DNA of 64,000 nucleotides from Chryseobacterium sp. LAM-KRS1 (GCF_013184525.1 NZ_JAAOIZ010000001.1:496001-560000), one strand, 5' to 3'. Positions 8,121-17,347 are shown, counted from the first letter of the stretch. A program made the numbers and translations. The notes: generated by a model from the letters alone, not told the origin.

Positions 8121-8555
8121 ATGAAATATATTTTCGTTCTGTTAAGTTGCGTCTTTTGTCATCTTCATGCTCAGCATAAGATTGATTTAGATAAAAAGAA
8201 TACCAAAGAACTGGATACTTTACATTATCTTAAAACAAATTTTGAACTTAAGAAATCTGAATATAGAGGAAAACCTTTTTCTTATTTATTGAGCAAAATG
8301 ACCAGAATATACCCACGAACTGTTTGGAACACTCCGGATATAAAAGATAGTACCATTGTTGAGCGGTCCTTGTTTCGGTTTTATGATATCAATTATCCGA
8401 TTTTAAATGAAACCAAAATGCTCATCATCTGGCAAACAGGATTTTCTTACAGAACTGCTGACGCTTATAGCAGAAGAAATAAATATTACTTTACCAATGC
8501 GGAAAAGAAATTGTATGGAAGTATGATCATCAAGGATATTTTGGTTTACCGATAA
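8121..8555 (+). CDS. hypothetical secreted protein
   Basis: A 144-residue protein not recognised. It begins with a signal peptide (hydrophobic FVLLSCVFCHLHA, cleavage after HAQ near residue 18). The mature part is rich in Lys, Tyr, Arg and Thr, has no cysteines, and contains many aromatic residues (FSYLLSKMTRIYP, FRFYDINYP). It is the last gene before a bidirectional terminator and lies 90 bases after the peptide terminator, so it needs its own promoter. An extracytoplasmic location is predicted; function is unknown. Confidence 0.65.
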   Translation: MKYIFVLLSCVFCHLHAQHKIDLDKKNTKELDTLHYLKTNFELKKSEYRGKPFSYLLSKMTRIYPRTVWNTPDIKDSTIVERSLFRFYDINYPILNETKMLIIWQTGFSYRTADAYSRRNKYYFTNAEKKLYGSMIIKDILVYR

Positions 8556-8576
8556 CAAAAACCCTAATAAAAAAAA

Positions 8577-8606
8577 TAAAACCGTAGGAACTCCTACGGT
8601 TTTTAT
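8577..8606. terminator. bidirectional intrinsic terminator
   Basis: AAAACCGTAGG / CCTACGGTTTT stem with an AACT loop and flanking A and T runs. It lies between the secreted protein gene (+) and convergent gcvT (-). Confidence 0.9.
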
Positions 8607-8626
8607 TGTAAATAAGATATTTCTTT

Positions 8627-9703
8627 CTATACAAAAGGTGCCTTCACAACTTTTGCAGGGATATTTTTATTTCTTACCTGGATGAAGATATCCGATCCTA
8701 ATTTAAAATGAGGTTTAGCAACATAAGCCAGTCCTAAACCAATCTTTTTCATAGGAGACTGCGTTCCTGAAGTTACTTTTCCGATTACATTTCCTTCCGC
8801 ATCCACTACAGGATAATCATGTCTAGGAACCCCTTTGTCCTGAAGTTCAAAAGCAACCAGTTTTCTTGTTACTCCTTCTTCTTTTTGTTTTGCAAAGGTT
8901 TCTTTAGAAAGGAAATCTTTATCGAATTTTGTGATCCATCCTAAACCGGCTTCAATAGGAGAAGTTGTATCATCAATATCATTTCCGTAAAGACAGAATC
9001 CTTTTTCAAGTCGTAAAGTATCTCTGGCAGCAAGTCCACAAGGAATAATACCCTCTGTTTCTCCTGCTTTGATGATCTCATCCCAAAGTTTTACGGCATC
9101 TTCATTTTTAAAATAAATTTCAAATCCTCCGCTGCCAGTATATCCCGTATTTGAAATAATGACATCGTTTACTCCTGCTACAGACCCTACTGTGAAGTGA
9201 TAGTAAGGAATTTCAGACAAGTTAACGTCAGTAAGCTTTTGAAGGATTGCTGTTGCATTCGGTCCCTGAATTGCCAAAAGTGACATTTCATCGGAAGCGT
9301 TGGTCATTTTAGCTCCGAAAGTGTTGTATTTTGAAATATGATTCCAGTCCTTTTCAATATTTGAAGCATTAACTACTACAAAATATTTTTCATCATCCAT
9401 CTGATACACGATAAGGTCATCTACGATACCACCATTCTCATTAGGAAGACAAGAATATTGGGCTTTTCCTTTTTCCAATGCATCTACATTATTTGTCGTA
9501 ACCAATTGCAAAAGCTCTTTAGAACCAGGACCCTCAATGAAAAATTGTCCCATGTGAGAAACATCGAATATTCCCGCGTTTTCTCTCACTGCAAAATGTT
9601 CTTCCGTAACTCCGGAATATTGTACAGGCATTTCGAAGCCTGCGAAAGGTACTATTTTCGCTCCTAAAGAAACGTGTTTGTCGTACAAGGCTGTTTTCTT
9701 CAT
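8627..9703 (-). CDS. gcvT: aminomethyltransferase, glycine cleavage T-protein
   Basis: A 358-residue T-protein that transfers the methylene of the H-protein aminomethyl group to tetrahydrofolate and releases ammonia. It has the usual length and start ([16 protein letters not shown]), the folate-domain signature DVSHMGQF, the [11 protein letters not shown] segment with the conserved Asp pair, and the C-terminal barrel [11 protein letters not shown]. Other gcv genes are not in the window, so it is unlinked here, as is common in Bacteroidota. It stands first in a minus-strand row with the secreted protein gene and idi upstream, but the spacing does not force an operon. Confidence 0.96.
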   Translation of the reverse strand: MKKTALYDKHVSLGAKIVPFAGFEMPVQYSGVTEEHFAVRENAGIFDVSHMGQFFIEGPGSKELLQLVTTNNVDALEKGKAQYSCLPNENGGIVDDLIVYQMDDEKYFVVVNASNIEKDWNHISKYNTFGAKMTNASDEMSLLAIQGPNATAILQKLTDVNLSEIPYYHFTVGSVAGVNDVIISNTGYTGSGGFEIYFKNEDAVKLWDEIIKAGETEGIIPCGLAARDTLRLEKGFCLYGNDIDDTTSPIEAGLGWITKFDKDFLSKETFAKQKEEGVTRKLVAFELQDKGVPRHDYPVVDAEGNVIGKVTSGTQSPMKKIGLGLAYVAKPHFKLGSDIFIQVRNKNIPAKVVKAPFV

Positions 9704-9714
9704 ATTTATTTTTA

Positions 9715-10185
9715 TTACTTTATTTTAAAGCTGTTAAAAGTATCATTGAAAAGATTCATATAATTGCCATTCCAGTATTTCTGGCCACAATTGATGGAAA
9801 TAATGAACAGGTTTTTCTCTTTTTGAAAAACTTTGGTAATCCAGAAAAGCTTATCGTGATCATCAAAATATTCATACGTATATTCTGTGTATCCTTTCTT
9901 TCCTTTACCGGATTTTACCTTGCTTTCTTCATCATTGGATTTGTAAAGGGCAAGGATGAATTTTTTTGTTTCCTCTTTAGGAATATTCAGGTCATGGTAC
10001 TCTGAAATTGTAATGGCACCAATTTCATTCGAAGGAAATATATTTACAATATCATCGTCATTTGTCGATTTCCACCCTTCAGGAACGTTAATCGTGTAAT
10101 TGGTACTTTCATAAACTGCTGTTTTCTGTGCAAAGGTAAAACAGCCTAACATCAATATTAATCCTGCGATCAAATTTTTTCTCAT
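9715..10185 (-). CDS. hypothetical secreted protein, PsbP/DcrB-like
   Basis: A 156-residue exported protein with a signal peptide ([16 protein letters not shown]). The mature start ([16 protein letters not shown]) followed by an all-beta pattern and a final short helix ([14 protein letters not shown]) resembles the PsbP/DcrB fold seen in many small bacterial secreted proteins. Its start codon directly abuts the stop of idi (no intergenic base), so the two are probably co-transcribed, with translation coupling likely. The fold assignment is an impression from motif and length, not a search result. Confidence 0.65.
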   Translation of the reverse strand: MRKNLIAGLILMLGCFTFAQKTAVYESTNYTINVPEGWKSTNDDDIVNIFPSNEIGAITISEYHDLNIPKEETKKFILALYKSNDEESKVKSGKGKKGYTEYTYEYFDDHDKLFWITKVFQKEKNLFIISINCGQKYWNGNYMNLFNDTFNSFKIK

Positions 10186-10695
10186 CTAAAAATGGTGTTT
10201 GTATTCTTCCAGAATGATTTTGAACCATTCTGTAAAATTTTCTGGGTTCTCAGAGATCTCTTTATCCAGATCAGCAATGGAGATGTATCTTACCTCTTCA
10301 ACCTCTTTTTTATTTAAACTGAAATCAGCATCGTAATTTCCGACGAACACATGGTCAAGCTCATGCTCCCAAAGTCCACCGCCAACATCAGCTTTATAAA
10401 TAAAACTGAATTTTTCCGCAAGTTCTACTTCTATTCCCAGTTCTTCTTTCACCCTACGCTTTGCACCTGCCAGATAGCTTTCACCATTTCTGGGATGCGA
10501 GCATACTGCATTAGTCCATTGGTTTGGAGAATGGTATTTTTCCGAAGCTCTTTTTTGCAAGAGCATTTCTCCCTTATCATTAAATAGAAATACGGAAAAA
10601 GCCCGGTGTAGCAAGCCATTAACGTGTGCCTGCTGTTTTTCCATCAAACCTATAACATTGTCCTGCGGATTTACTAAGACTACCAATTCTTCCAT
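10186..10695 (-). CDS. idi: isopentenyl-diphosphate delta-isomerase, type I
   Basis: A 169-residue Nudix-type IPP isomerase that interconverts isopentenyl and dimethylallyl diphosphate for isoprenoid and quinone synthesis. It carries the catalytic cysteine in NAVCSHPRNGE, the Nudix-like AGAKRRVKEELGIEVE helix, and the second catalytic glutamate in WEHELDHVF. Length is close to the E. coli enzyme. It is the promoter-proximal gene of a probable two-gene unit with the abutting secreted protein. Confidence 0.96.
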   Translation of the reverse strand: MEELVVLVNPQDNVIGLMEKQQAHVNGLLHRAFSVFLFNDKGEMLLQKRASEKYHSPNQWTNAVCSHPRNGESYLAGAKRRVKEELGIEVELAEKFSFIYKADVGGGLWEHELDHVFVGNYDADFSLNKKEVEEVRYISIADLDKEISENPENFTEWFKIILEEYKHHF

Positions 10696-10796
10696 TCCTA
10701 CAAATGTAAGTCTAATAAATGTATTTTGGAAATTTTTGGGGAAACATCATATCAATGCCAGATCGAGAATGGAATCCCTGAAATTTTCGGAACTTT

Positions 10797-11636
10797 TTAA
10801 TGATCTGCAGTTCGTTTTTCTTTTCTCAATATGGATGAAGATATACCGAAATGCTTTTTTAAGGCCTTATTAAGGTGGCTTCCGTCGGTAAAACCCAGGC
10901 TCCATGCAATTTCCTGTAATGGAGCTGTTGTATATGTAATCCTGTTGATCGCTATCTGCAGTTTGGTTTTCTGAGTATATTCCTTTAATGTTTCGCCGGC
11001 ATTTCTTTTAAAATATTCGCTGAAATACTTTCCGGAAAGATTAAATTTTTTGGATAAATAATCGATAGACAATTGATCCTCATTAATGATATTTTGATTG
11101 ATATGCCGGATGATTTCAGAAAATTTAGTATCGCCTTTCTCTTTCGTATTTGCCAGTCTTGAACTGATAATTGTAAGTATTGAAGACAGGGAATTGGCGA
11201 TTAACGTTTCAGAATACGCCGCGTTCTGATCCTTTTCATGAACTATAATATCCAATAATCTTCTAACCTGTTCCTTGTCTTTATTATCATGAAAAACAAG
11301 TCCTGTGCTGAAATCATAGAATCCTATGATATAATTGAGTTTGCTATACCATTGTGAGTAATTGATATCCGTACTTTTAAGGTTTTTAAAATAATGCTCT
11401 GTAAACCGGACGAATAAAAACTGAGTAGGCTGGATGATGTCATAGGCATGGCACTTTGAATAGGGAAGCAAAAAGAAATCCTGAGGTTGATAATTCCGGG
11501 TTTTGTATTCTATACTTTGTACTCCTTTCCCCGAAAGAATGAAGACGAGTTCAAAAAAACTGTTTTTACGGAAACGGTCCTTCCATTCAGATAACTCAGT
11601 TATTTCGATTTCAATAAGCTCATGTATATGGTCCAT
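10797..11636 (-). CDS. AraC family transcriptional regulator
   Basis: A 279-residue regulator with an N-terminal cupin-like sensor (residues 1-150, including NYQPQDFFLLPYSKCHAYD) and a C-terminal double helix-turn-helix (about 185-279; YLSKKFNLSGKYFSEYFKR and LQEIAWSLGFTDGSHLNKA). It is divergent from an AhpD-like gene whose start is 107 bases away, the standard layout for an activator and its target. The effector is unknown. Confidence 0.9.
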   Translation of the reverse strand: MDHIHELIEIEITELSEWKDRFRKNSFFELVFILSGKGVQSIEYKTRNYQPQDFFLLPYSKCHAYDIIQPTQFLFVRFTEHYFKNLKSTDINYSQWYSKLNYIIGFYDFSTGLVFHDNKDKEQVRRLLDIIVHEKDQNAAYSETLIANSLSSILTIISSRLANTKEKGDTKFSEIIRHINQNIINEDQLSIDYLSKKFNLSGKYFSEYFKRNAGETLKEYTQKTKLQIAINRITYTTAPLQEIAWSLGFTDGSHLNKALKKHFGISSSILRKEKRTADH

Positions 11637-11743
11637 CGCAGCATCAATGATTAGTACAAAATTAATCTTTTATTTATACTCAATTTTCTGTTTTTTGTAC
11701 TCTTTTAAGAATGTATGCCTGCTGTAGCTTTGTGAAAAAAAAG

Positions 11744-12160
11744 ATGGATTATAAAAGTATAGCTAGGCAAACTGTTGGATATTTATACCAGGCTCATTCA
11801 AGTATCAGAAATTCAGGAATTGATAATAAGCTTATTGCTCTGGCCGAGCTGAGGATATCCCAGTTAAACGGCTGTGCCTATTGTTGCAGTTTCCATGCCG
11901 GAGAACTCAGAGATATGGGTATCGATCAATCTATAATTGATAAGATCCCCGGATATAAGCACTCGGCATCATTCAGTAAAAAACAGCTCTTAGTTTTACA
12001 GTGGGCAGACGCTGTAACCTTCATCAATGGAGATATCAGTAATTTACTTGTAGAACTTCAAACTGAATTCTCTGAAAGGGAGATTGTAGAACTTACATCA
12101 AGTATTTCCCTTATGAATGCCTTGAACCGGTTGCGCATTAGCCTTGGAGAAAAATTTTAA
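11744..12160 (+). CDS. carboxymuconolactone decarboxylase / AhpD-like protein
   Basis: A 138-residue AhpD-like protein. The signature NGCAYCCSFHAGEL carries CxxC (Cys44, Cys47) and His51, the catalytic arrangement of alkylhydroperoxidase-type CMD proteins, in an all-helical frame. An upstream ATG at 11711 would add a non-family stretch; MDYKSIARQTVGYLYQ is the usual start. It is transcribed away from the AraC regulator, which probably controls it. Likely roles are peroxide or electrophile defence. A true carboxymuconolactone decarboxylase activity is unlikely given the CxxC. Confidence 0.88.
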   Translation: MDYKSIARQTVGYLYQAHSSIRNSGIDNKLIALAELRISQLNGCAYCCSFHAGELRDMGIDQSIIDKIPGYKHSASFSKKQLLVLQWADAVTFINGDISNLLVELQTEFSEREIVELTSSISLMNALNRLRISLGEKF

Positions 12161-12400
12161 AATTTTCTGTTCAGTCATGATATTTCAGATTATCAATAAT
12201 GTAAATCTTGTGGTTATTTGTTGAAATCTGATATTATTTTTAATGGACTTCTGGTGATTAAACTCAAGTGAAACTGAAAATTTTAAATCATAAATGTAAA
12301 ATTGGTTGATTTAATATTGAATTTATTAATCTAATTTACGTTATAGTAGTAATTTTTTAACATAAACAAAGTTTAACACCTCTTTTCATTGTAAAAATCG

Positions 12401-12408
12401 TAACTTTG
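12401..12408 (+). promoter_or_regulatory. -7 box upstream of the HAD phosphatase gene
   Basis: TAACTTTG fits the Bacteroidota TAnnTTTG box and lies 14 bases before the start codon, implying a very short leader. No good -33 TTTG is seen at the usual spacing, so confidence is moderate. Confidence 0.5.
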
Positions 12409-12422
12409 TAATTCAAATTTTT

Positions 12423-12830
12423 ATGATGGAGCTAGATTATATCGAACACGTGAGTCCAGTACTAAAGGACGGAGTAAAAAATTACTTAATAGATATTGAC
12501 GGAACAATTACGGATGATGTTCCGAACGAAGAACCGGAGAGAATGGTTACCTGTGAGCCTTATCCCGATGCTTTAGAAACCATAAATAAATGGTATGATG
12601 AAGGACATCAGATATGCTTTTTTACTTCCCGCACTGAAAATTTAAAACAAATTACAATTGACTGGCTGGATAAACACGGATTCAAATACCATAGTGTTTT
12701 GTGTGGGAAACCAAGAGGAGGGAACTATCACTGGATTGATAACCACCTTGTGAGAGCGACAAGATACAAAGGGAAATTTACTGATCTGGTCGAAAAGCAA
12801 GTGACAATCGAAGTTTTCAAAGAAGATTAA
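12423..12830 (+). CDS. small HAD-superfamily phosphatase (BT0820-like)
   Basis: A 135-residue minimal HAD protein without a cap domain. Motif I is DIDGT (residues 24-28), motif II is the Ser in FFTSRTEN (69), motif III the Lys in CGKPRGG (97), and motif IV the Asp in WIDN (106). This is similar in size to the characterised Bacteroides HAD protein BT0820. Some databases carry a phosphoheptose isomerase label for this family, which the sequence does not support. Two start ATGs are adjacent. The next gene is SerA-like, but a repeat separates them. Confidence 0.75.
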   Translation: MMELDYIEHVSPVLKDGVKNYLIDIDGTITDDVPNEEPERMVTCEPYPDALETINKWYDEGHQICFFTSRTENLKQITIDWLDKHGFKYHSVLCGKPRGGNYHWIDNHLVRATRYKGKFTDLVEKQVTIEVFKED

Positions 12831-12833
12831 AAA

Positions 12834-12908
12834 TAATTCAAAGATTTAAAGATTAATGATAAAGCAGCACGCCGAATTTTAATTTTTAAATCTTTTTAAA
12901 TTTAAATA
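12834..12908. repeat. purine-arm/pyrimidine-arm inverted repeat before the SerA-like gene
   Basis: The left arm is built of AAAGATTTAAAGATT-like units; the right arm is roughly complementary (TTTTTAAATCTTTTTAAATT). It can fold into a long imperfect hairpin and ends about a dozen bases before the start at 12921. Its architecture matches other elements at 33138, 52407, 54185, 55262 and 58962. Confidence 0.55.
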
Positions 12909-12920
12909 GACATTGTATTT

Positions 12921-13880
12921 ATGAAAGTTTTAGCAAATGACGGTCTGGATCAATCTGGAATTGATGCATTAACTGAAAAAGGGTTTGAAGTAATCACAAC
13001 AAAAGTACCACAGGAATTTTTAGTAGATTACATTAATGAGCATAAGATCCGTACTTTACTGGTACGTAGTGCGACACAGGTAAGAAAAGATATTATTGAT
13101 AACTGTCCATCCATTGAGATTATCGGAAGAGGAGGTGTTGGTATGGATAATATTGATGTAGATTATGCAAGGGAAAAAGGAATTCATGTAATCAATACAC
13201 CATCTGCCTCTTCGGAGTCGGTTGCGGAATTGGTATTTGCCCACTTATTTTCAGGAGCACGATTTTTACAGGATTCGAACAGAAAGATGCCTGTAGTTGG
13301 AGATACTGAATTTGCAGGACTTAAAAAAGCATATGCTAAAGGAATAGAATTGCGAGGGAAAACCATCGGTATCGTTGGAATGGGAAGAATAGGACAAGAG
13401 GTTGCAAGGATTGCTTTAGGTCTTGGAATGAGAGTAGTTGCGGCTGATAATAATGTAGGCAGGGCAAGTATAAAAGTCAAGTTCTATAACAACCAGTTTA
13501 TCAATGTGGATATTGAAACGGAACCGTTACAGGATGTTCTGAAGCATTCGGATTTTATTACCCTTCACGTACCGGCACAGAAAGACGGATATATGATCGG
13601 AAAAAATGAGTTTGAAATTATGAAAGACGGAGTTGCAATAGTGAACTGCTCACGCGGAGGTGTTATTGATGAGGTGGCTTTAATTGAAGCCCTGGATTCC
13701 GGAAAAGTGAAGTTTGCAGGACTGGATGTTTTCATTAATGAGCCTACTCCTTCAAAAGACATTCTCACTCATTCTAAAATTTCCCTTACACCTCATACAG
13801 GAGCTTCAACATTGGAAGCACAGGATAGAATTGGTCTTTCTTTGGCGGAGCAGATTTCAAGTATACTACAGATTCACTAA
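12921..13880 (+). CDS. serA: D-2-hydroxyacid dehydrogenase, 3-phosphoglycerate dehydrogenase-like
   Basis: A 319-residue NAD-dependent D-2-hydroxyacid dehydrogenase. It has the substrate-side GRGGVGMDNID (69-79), the Rossmann GxGxxG in GMGRIGQE (153-160), and the catalytic Arg, Glu and His in NCSRGGVIDE, NEPTPS and LTPHTGAST. The size fits short SerA forms lacking the C-terminal ACT domain, so phosphoglycerate oxidation for serine synthesis is the best guess. No serC neighbour is visible, so another 2-hydroxyacid substrate is possible. It is followed by a bidirectional terminator. Confidence 0.8.
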   Translation: MKVLANDGLDQSGIDALTEKGFEVITTKVPQEFLVDYINEHKIRTLLVRSATQVRKDIIDNCPSIEIIGRGGVGMDNIDVDYAREKGIHVINTPSASSESVAELVFAHLFSGARFLQDSNRKMPVVGDTEFAGLKKAYAKGIELRGKTIGIVGMGRIGQEVARIALGLGMRVVAADNNVGRASIKVKFYNNQFINVDIETEPLQDVLKHSDFITLHVPAQKDGYMIGKNEFEIMKDGVAIVNCSRGGVIDEVALIEALDSGKVKFAGLDVFINEPTPSKDILTHSKISLTPHTGASTLEAQDRIGLSLAEQISSILQIH

Positions 13881-13904
13881 TCGAATGAAGTTCGTATTGA
13901 AATA

Positions 13905-13930
13905 AAAAACACCTCAAATGAGGTGTTTTT
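13905..13930. terminator. bidirectional intrinsic terminator
   Basis: AAAAACACCTCA / TGAGGTGTTTTT arms form a compact hairpin between the dehydrogenase gene (+) and mscL (-). Confidence 0.9.
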
Positions 13931-13933
13931 ATG

Positions 13934-14314
13934 TTATATGTTGTTCTTGTTTTTTAGTAAATCTCTGATTTCCATCAATAATTTCTGATCATCTGTAGGA
14001 CCAGCCGGAGCAACCTCTTTAGCCTTTGATACTTTGTTAATTCCTTTAATCATTATAAAAAGAACCATTGCTATACAAAGGAAGTTAATAACTGCCGCCA
14101 GGAAATTACCATAGGTAACGCCGTTCCATACCAGGGTTTTGATATTTTCTGCCCCTGCAGCTTTTAGAGCCGGATTAAGTAAAAGAGGAGTAATAACATC
14201 TTCTACAAATGATGAAACAATTTTACCAAAAGCTGCACCAATGATAACCCCTACTGCAAGATCAATGACATTGCCCTTGACTGCAAATTCTTTAAATTCC
14301 TTTAAAAATCCCAT
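13934..14314 (-). CDS. mscL: large-conductance mechanosensitive channel
   Basis: A 126-residue MscL that opens as an osmotic emergency valve in the inner membrane. The canonical N-terminus is present (MGFLKEFKEFAVKGNVIDLAVGVIIGAAFG), with the S1 helix and TM1 Gly/Ala packing face, the VTPLLL turn, a shortened periplasmic loop (GVTYGNFLAAVINF) leading into TM2, and a charged C-terminal helix (DDQKLLMEIRDLLK). It stands alone between convergent terminator and divergent nnr. Confidence 0.96.
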   Translation of the reverse strand: MGFLKEFKEFAVKGNVIDLAVGVIIGAAFGKIVSSFVEDVITPLLLNPALKAAGAENIKTLVWNGVTYGNFLAAVINFLCIAMVLFIMIKGINKVSKAKEVAPAGPTDDQKLLMEIRDLLKNKNNI

Positions 14315-14479
14315 AATTTAATTTTTTTTATGTTGTGTATGACACAAATATAGCTAAAATTGTTATTTTTTTCGCGTTTATGGGATATTTATTTGTATTC
14401 TTTTTAAATAATGTGAATGTGGAGTAATCGCCTTTGCGTTAATAAAAAATATTATAAATTAGTCGGATACTAATATGAA

Positions 14480-15997
14480 ATGAAAATATTTACGAAGGAG
14501 CAAATAAGGGCGTGTGATCAGTTTACGATATCGAACGATCAAATTTCTTCAATTAAACTAATGGAGCGCGCAGCACAATCATGTGTAAACTGGATATCTG
14601 AACATTGTAAAAATCATAAAAAGTTTTTTGTTTTCTGTGGCGTTGGAAATAACGGAGGAGATGGATTTGCTATTGCACGGCTGCTCCATACCGAAGGTTT
14701 TGATGTAGAGGTATTTGTCGAGGATCCCAAATCGAAACTTTCCGATGATGCAGAGGTCAATTTTGAAAGAGTACAAGGGGTTTCGGAAATTCCGGTTAAA
14801 AGATTCAGTGAGCTGGATAAGGATCCGCTGGATGATGATACTGTTATTATTGATGCCCTTTTCGGAACCGGATTATCGAGAGAACTTGAAGGAGCATACA
14901 AAGAAATAGTTGATTATTTAAACACTCTGAAGGTTGTTAAAATTTCTATTGATATTCCTTCAGGACTTTTTGCAGATACCACTTCTGTTGCTGGCTCTAC
15001 TATTTTCAAGGCTGATTATACTCTGAGTTTTCAATTCTGGAAGAAAAGCTTTTTACATCCTGAAAGTGGTATATTTACAGGTAAGGTAGAGATTTTGGAT
15101 ATAAATCTTAGCAGAGAGTATATTTCAAATACTGAAACAGCTGATTTTTCAGTTGATGAAGAATGGATCAAAAGAATTTTTAGACCGAGACCGGACTTTT
15201 CTCATAAAGGATTGTATGGTAAAGTACATATTGTTGCAGGAAGCTTCGGTAAAATGGGAGCTGCTGTGCTATCCACAAAAGCTGCTTTAAAAACTGGAGC
15301 CGGTTTGACGTTCACGGTTGCTCCCGAATGCGGATATAATATTTTACAAATATCTTGTCCGGAAGCCATGTTTATAAAAAGTGGTGATCAGGTTACAAGT
15401 AAGATAGAGATTGAAGATAATTCTGTATTTGGTATAGGACCGGGTATAGGAGCAGATAAGGAAACGCAAAAAGTGCTTCTGCAATTTTTAAAAGAATATG
15501 CGAAACCATTGATCCTGGATGCGGATGCTTTGAATATAATTTCGGAAAATGAAAAAAATCTGAAACTGATCCCGAAGAATTCAATCATTACTCCTCATCC
15601 CAAGGAGTTTGAACGGCTATTTGGTAAATCCGCAGACTCTTTTGAAAGACTGGAACTGGCACGTCAGAAAGCGGATGAGCATCAGATATATATTGTCCTG
15701 AAGGATCATCATACACAAATTATTACTCCTGATGGAAAAGTGTATTATAATACTACAGGAAATTCGGGACTGGCCAAGGGAGGAAGCGGAGATGTTCTTA
15801 CAGGAATTCTTACCTCATTACTGGCACAAGGATATTCCGAAGAAGATGCCGCTGCTTTCGGGGTGTGGCTTCATGGAAAAGCAGCAGATTATGCGGCAGA
15901 AAGATATTCTAAAGAATCTATGCTTCCTACTGATCTCATTAATGAATTGGGAACAGTATTTGAGAAAATCAATAAAAAAACGGCGGTTAAGCTATAA
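14480..15997 (+). CDS. nnr: bifunctional NAD(P)HX epimerase / ADP-dependent dehydratase
   Basis: A 505-residue repair enzyme that rescues hydrated NAD(P)H. The N-terminal YjeF_N epimerase domain (about 1-210) carries VGNNGGDGFAIARLL and the DALFGTGLSRE segment. The C-terminal ribokinase-like dehydratase (about 235-495) has the GIGPGIGADKET loop, ITPHPKEFERLF and the catalytic NSGLAKGGSGDVLTGIL. Length and domain order match bacterial Nnr. A perfect inverted-repeat terminator follows. Confidence 0.95.
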   Translation: MKIFTKEQIRACDQFTISNDQISSIKLMERAAQSCVNWISEHCKNHKKFFVFCGVGNNGGDGFAIARLLHTEGFDVEVFVEDPKSKLSDDAEVNFERVQGVSEIPVKRFSELDKDPLDDDTVIIDALFGTGLSRELEGAYKEIVDYLNTLKVVKISIDIPSGLFADTTSVAGSTIFKADYTLSFQFWKKSFLHPESGIFTGKVEILDINLSREYISNTETADFSVDEEWIKRIFRPRPDFSHKGLYGKVHIVAGSFGKMGAAVLSTKAALKTGAGLTFTVAPECGYNILQISCPEAMFIKSGDQVTSKIEIEDNSVFGIGPGIGADKETQKVLLQFLKEYAKPLILDADALNIISENEKNLKLIPKNSIITPHPKEFERLFGKSADSFERLELARQKADEHQIYIVLKDHHTQIITPDGKVYYNTTGNSGLAKGGSGDVLTGILTSLLAQGYSEEDAAAFGVWLHGKAADYAAERYSKESMLPTDLINELGTVFEKINKKTAVKL

Positions 15998-16031
15998 AGT
16001 ATCAGCTATTTCTAAAGGTCGTAAAAGAATA

Positions 16032-16056
16032 AAAGCCACAATTCAATTGTGGCTTT
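16032..16056. terminator. bidirectional intrinsic terminator
   Basis: A perfect 12-bp inverted repeat (AAAGCCACAATT / AATTGTGGCTTT) around a single central base lies between nnr (+) and lgt (-). Confidence 0.85.
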
Positions 16057-16078
16057 CATATGTATTATAGGAATATAA

Positions 16079-17347
16079 TTATTCAGGTTTTGCGTTTTGT
16101 TCCTGAGTAATTTTGAATTTTTTAGACATAATCATGATCACTACTCCTGCAAGCATGAAAGGAATAGAAAGTACCTGTCCGGTATTCAAGCCTCCGATCT
16201 GGATAAATTCATCTCCCTGAGGCTCTTTTAAAAATTCTACAAAGAATCTGATTGCCCAAAGAATAATGAAAAATAATCCAAATAACCAGCCTTGCTGATA
16301 TTTCTTATCTGTCTTTTTGTATAAGATCCACAGCAGGATAAAAAGGCAAATATATCCGAAGGCTTCAAAAAGCTGGGTAGGATAACGTGGTACAGTTAGA
16401 CCATATTCACTGCTTTGCTGTGGGAAAAGTAAAGCAAACGGGGAATTCGGGTCTACAGGTTTTCCTACAATTTCAGAATTGAAAAAGTTCCCCATTCTTA
16501 CAAAGGCACCTCCCAAAGAAACCACTATTCCTAATCTATCGTATACCCAGAAAGGGTTTTTTCTGATGATCTTAAACGAGTAATAAAGAGTTGTAAGAAT
16601 TAAAGCAATAGTAGCTCCATGGCTTGCCAATCCTGAAAAACCTGTGAATTTCAGGCCGTTTTTTGTGCTTATTGGCAAAAAGACACTCCAGAAATCTTCC
16701 TTGAATAATTCAGGCTGATAAAAGATAACGTGGCCTAGCCTTGCACCCAAAATAGTTCCGATCAGCGTCCATGTAAATAATGGTTCCAGATATTTTAAAT
16801 TGACATTATCAGTTTTGAAGATTCTTGCCATCAGGAGATAACCAAATCCAAAGGCAAAAATGAACATCAGGCTATAAAAATGAAGTGTAACAGGCCCCAG
16901 TTTGATCCCATTGGAAGGATCCCATATTTTAAAAGGAGTTTCCAGTTCAACATGGTCTGCAGCTGTAATGGGTTTGTCTGCTTTTACAGCATATTTGAAA
17001 GTTTCAATATTTTCCTGAGTAGCCGGAGTTTCTATCAGCTTAAAGTGTTTATCAAAAAACTGGTATTTTGCTTCTTTGTATTTACTTAATGTTGCAGCGC
17101 TGAAATTGAAGTAAGCAGGCTCAAAATTAGACTTATTCAGAATTACCAGAACATTACTATTGATAGGTCTTTCCACAAAAGAGTCCAGATCTCTGATTTC
17201 AGTTGTTGAATAGATTTTAACGGGGATTTCCGTAGCATTTACTTGTAAGTTTCCGTCCGATAGACCGCCAGGGTATGCCTGTGCAAAAATACACTGGGTA
17301 ACGAAGGCAAATACTACGAGGTACATTCTGAAAAAAATATTACTCAT
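16079..17347 (-). CDS. lgt: prolipoprotein diacylglyceryl transferase with N-terminal periplasmic extension
   Basis: A 422-residue Lgt, which transfers diacylglycerol from phosphatidylglycerol to the lipobox cysteine of prolipoproteins in the inner membrane. The catalytic core starts near residue 150 (LGPVTLHFYSLMF) and holds GLASHGA (His243) and RMGNFFNSEIVG (Arg284), both essential in the family, plus the usual helices to the C-terminus. The first 150 residues are extra: a signal-peptide-like helix (residues 8-23) and a soluble stretch of unknown fold. E. coli Lgt is under 300 residues. It is downstream of yidD by 32 bases, probably one operon. Confidence 0.93.
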   Translation of the reverse strand: MSNIFFRMYLVVFAFVTQCIFAQAYPGGLSDGNLQVNATEIPVKIYSTTEIRDLDSFVERPINSNVLVILNKSNFEPAYFNFSAATLSKYKEAKYQFFDKHFKLIETPATQENIETFKYAVKADKPITAADHVELETPFKIWDPSNGIKLGPVTLHFYSLMFIFAFGFGYLLMARIFKTDNVNLKYLEPLFTWTLIGTILGARLGHVIFYQPELFKEDFWSVFLPISTKNGLKFTGFSGLASHGATIALILTTLYYSFKIIRKNPFWVYDRLGIVVSLGGAFVRMGNFFNSEIVGKPVDPNSPFALLFPQQSSEYGLTVPRYPTQLFEAFGYICLFILLWILYKKTDKKYQQGWLFGLFFIILWAIRFFVEFLKEPQGDEFIQIGGLNTGQVLSIPFMLAGVVIMIMSKKFKITQEQNAKPE

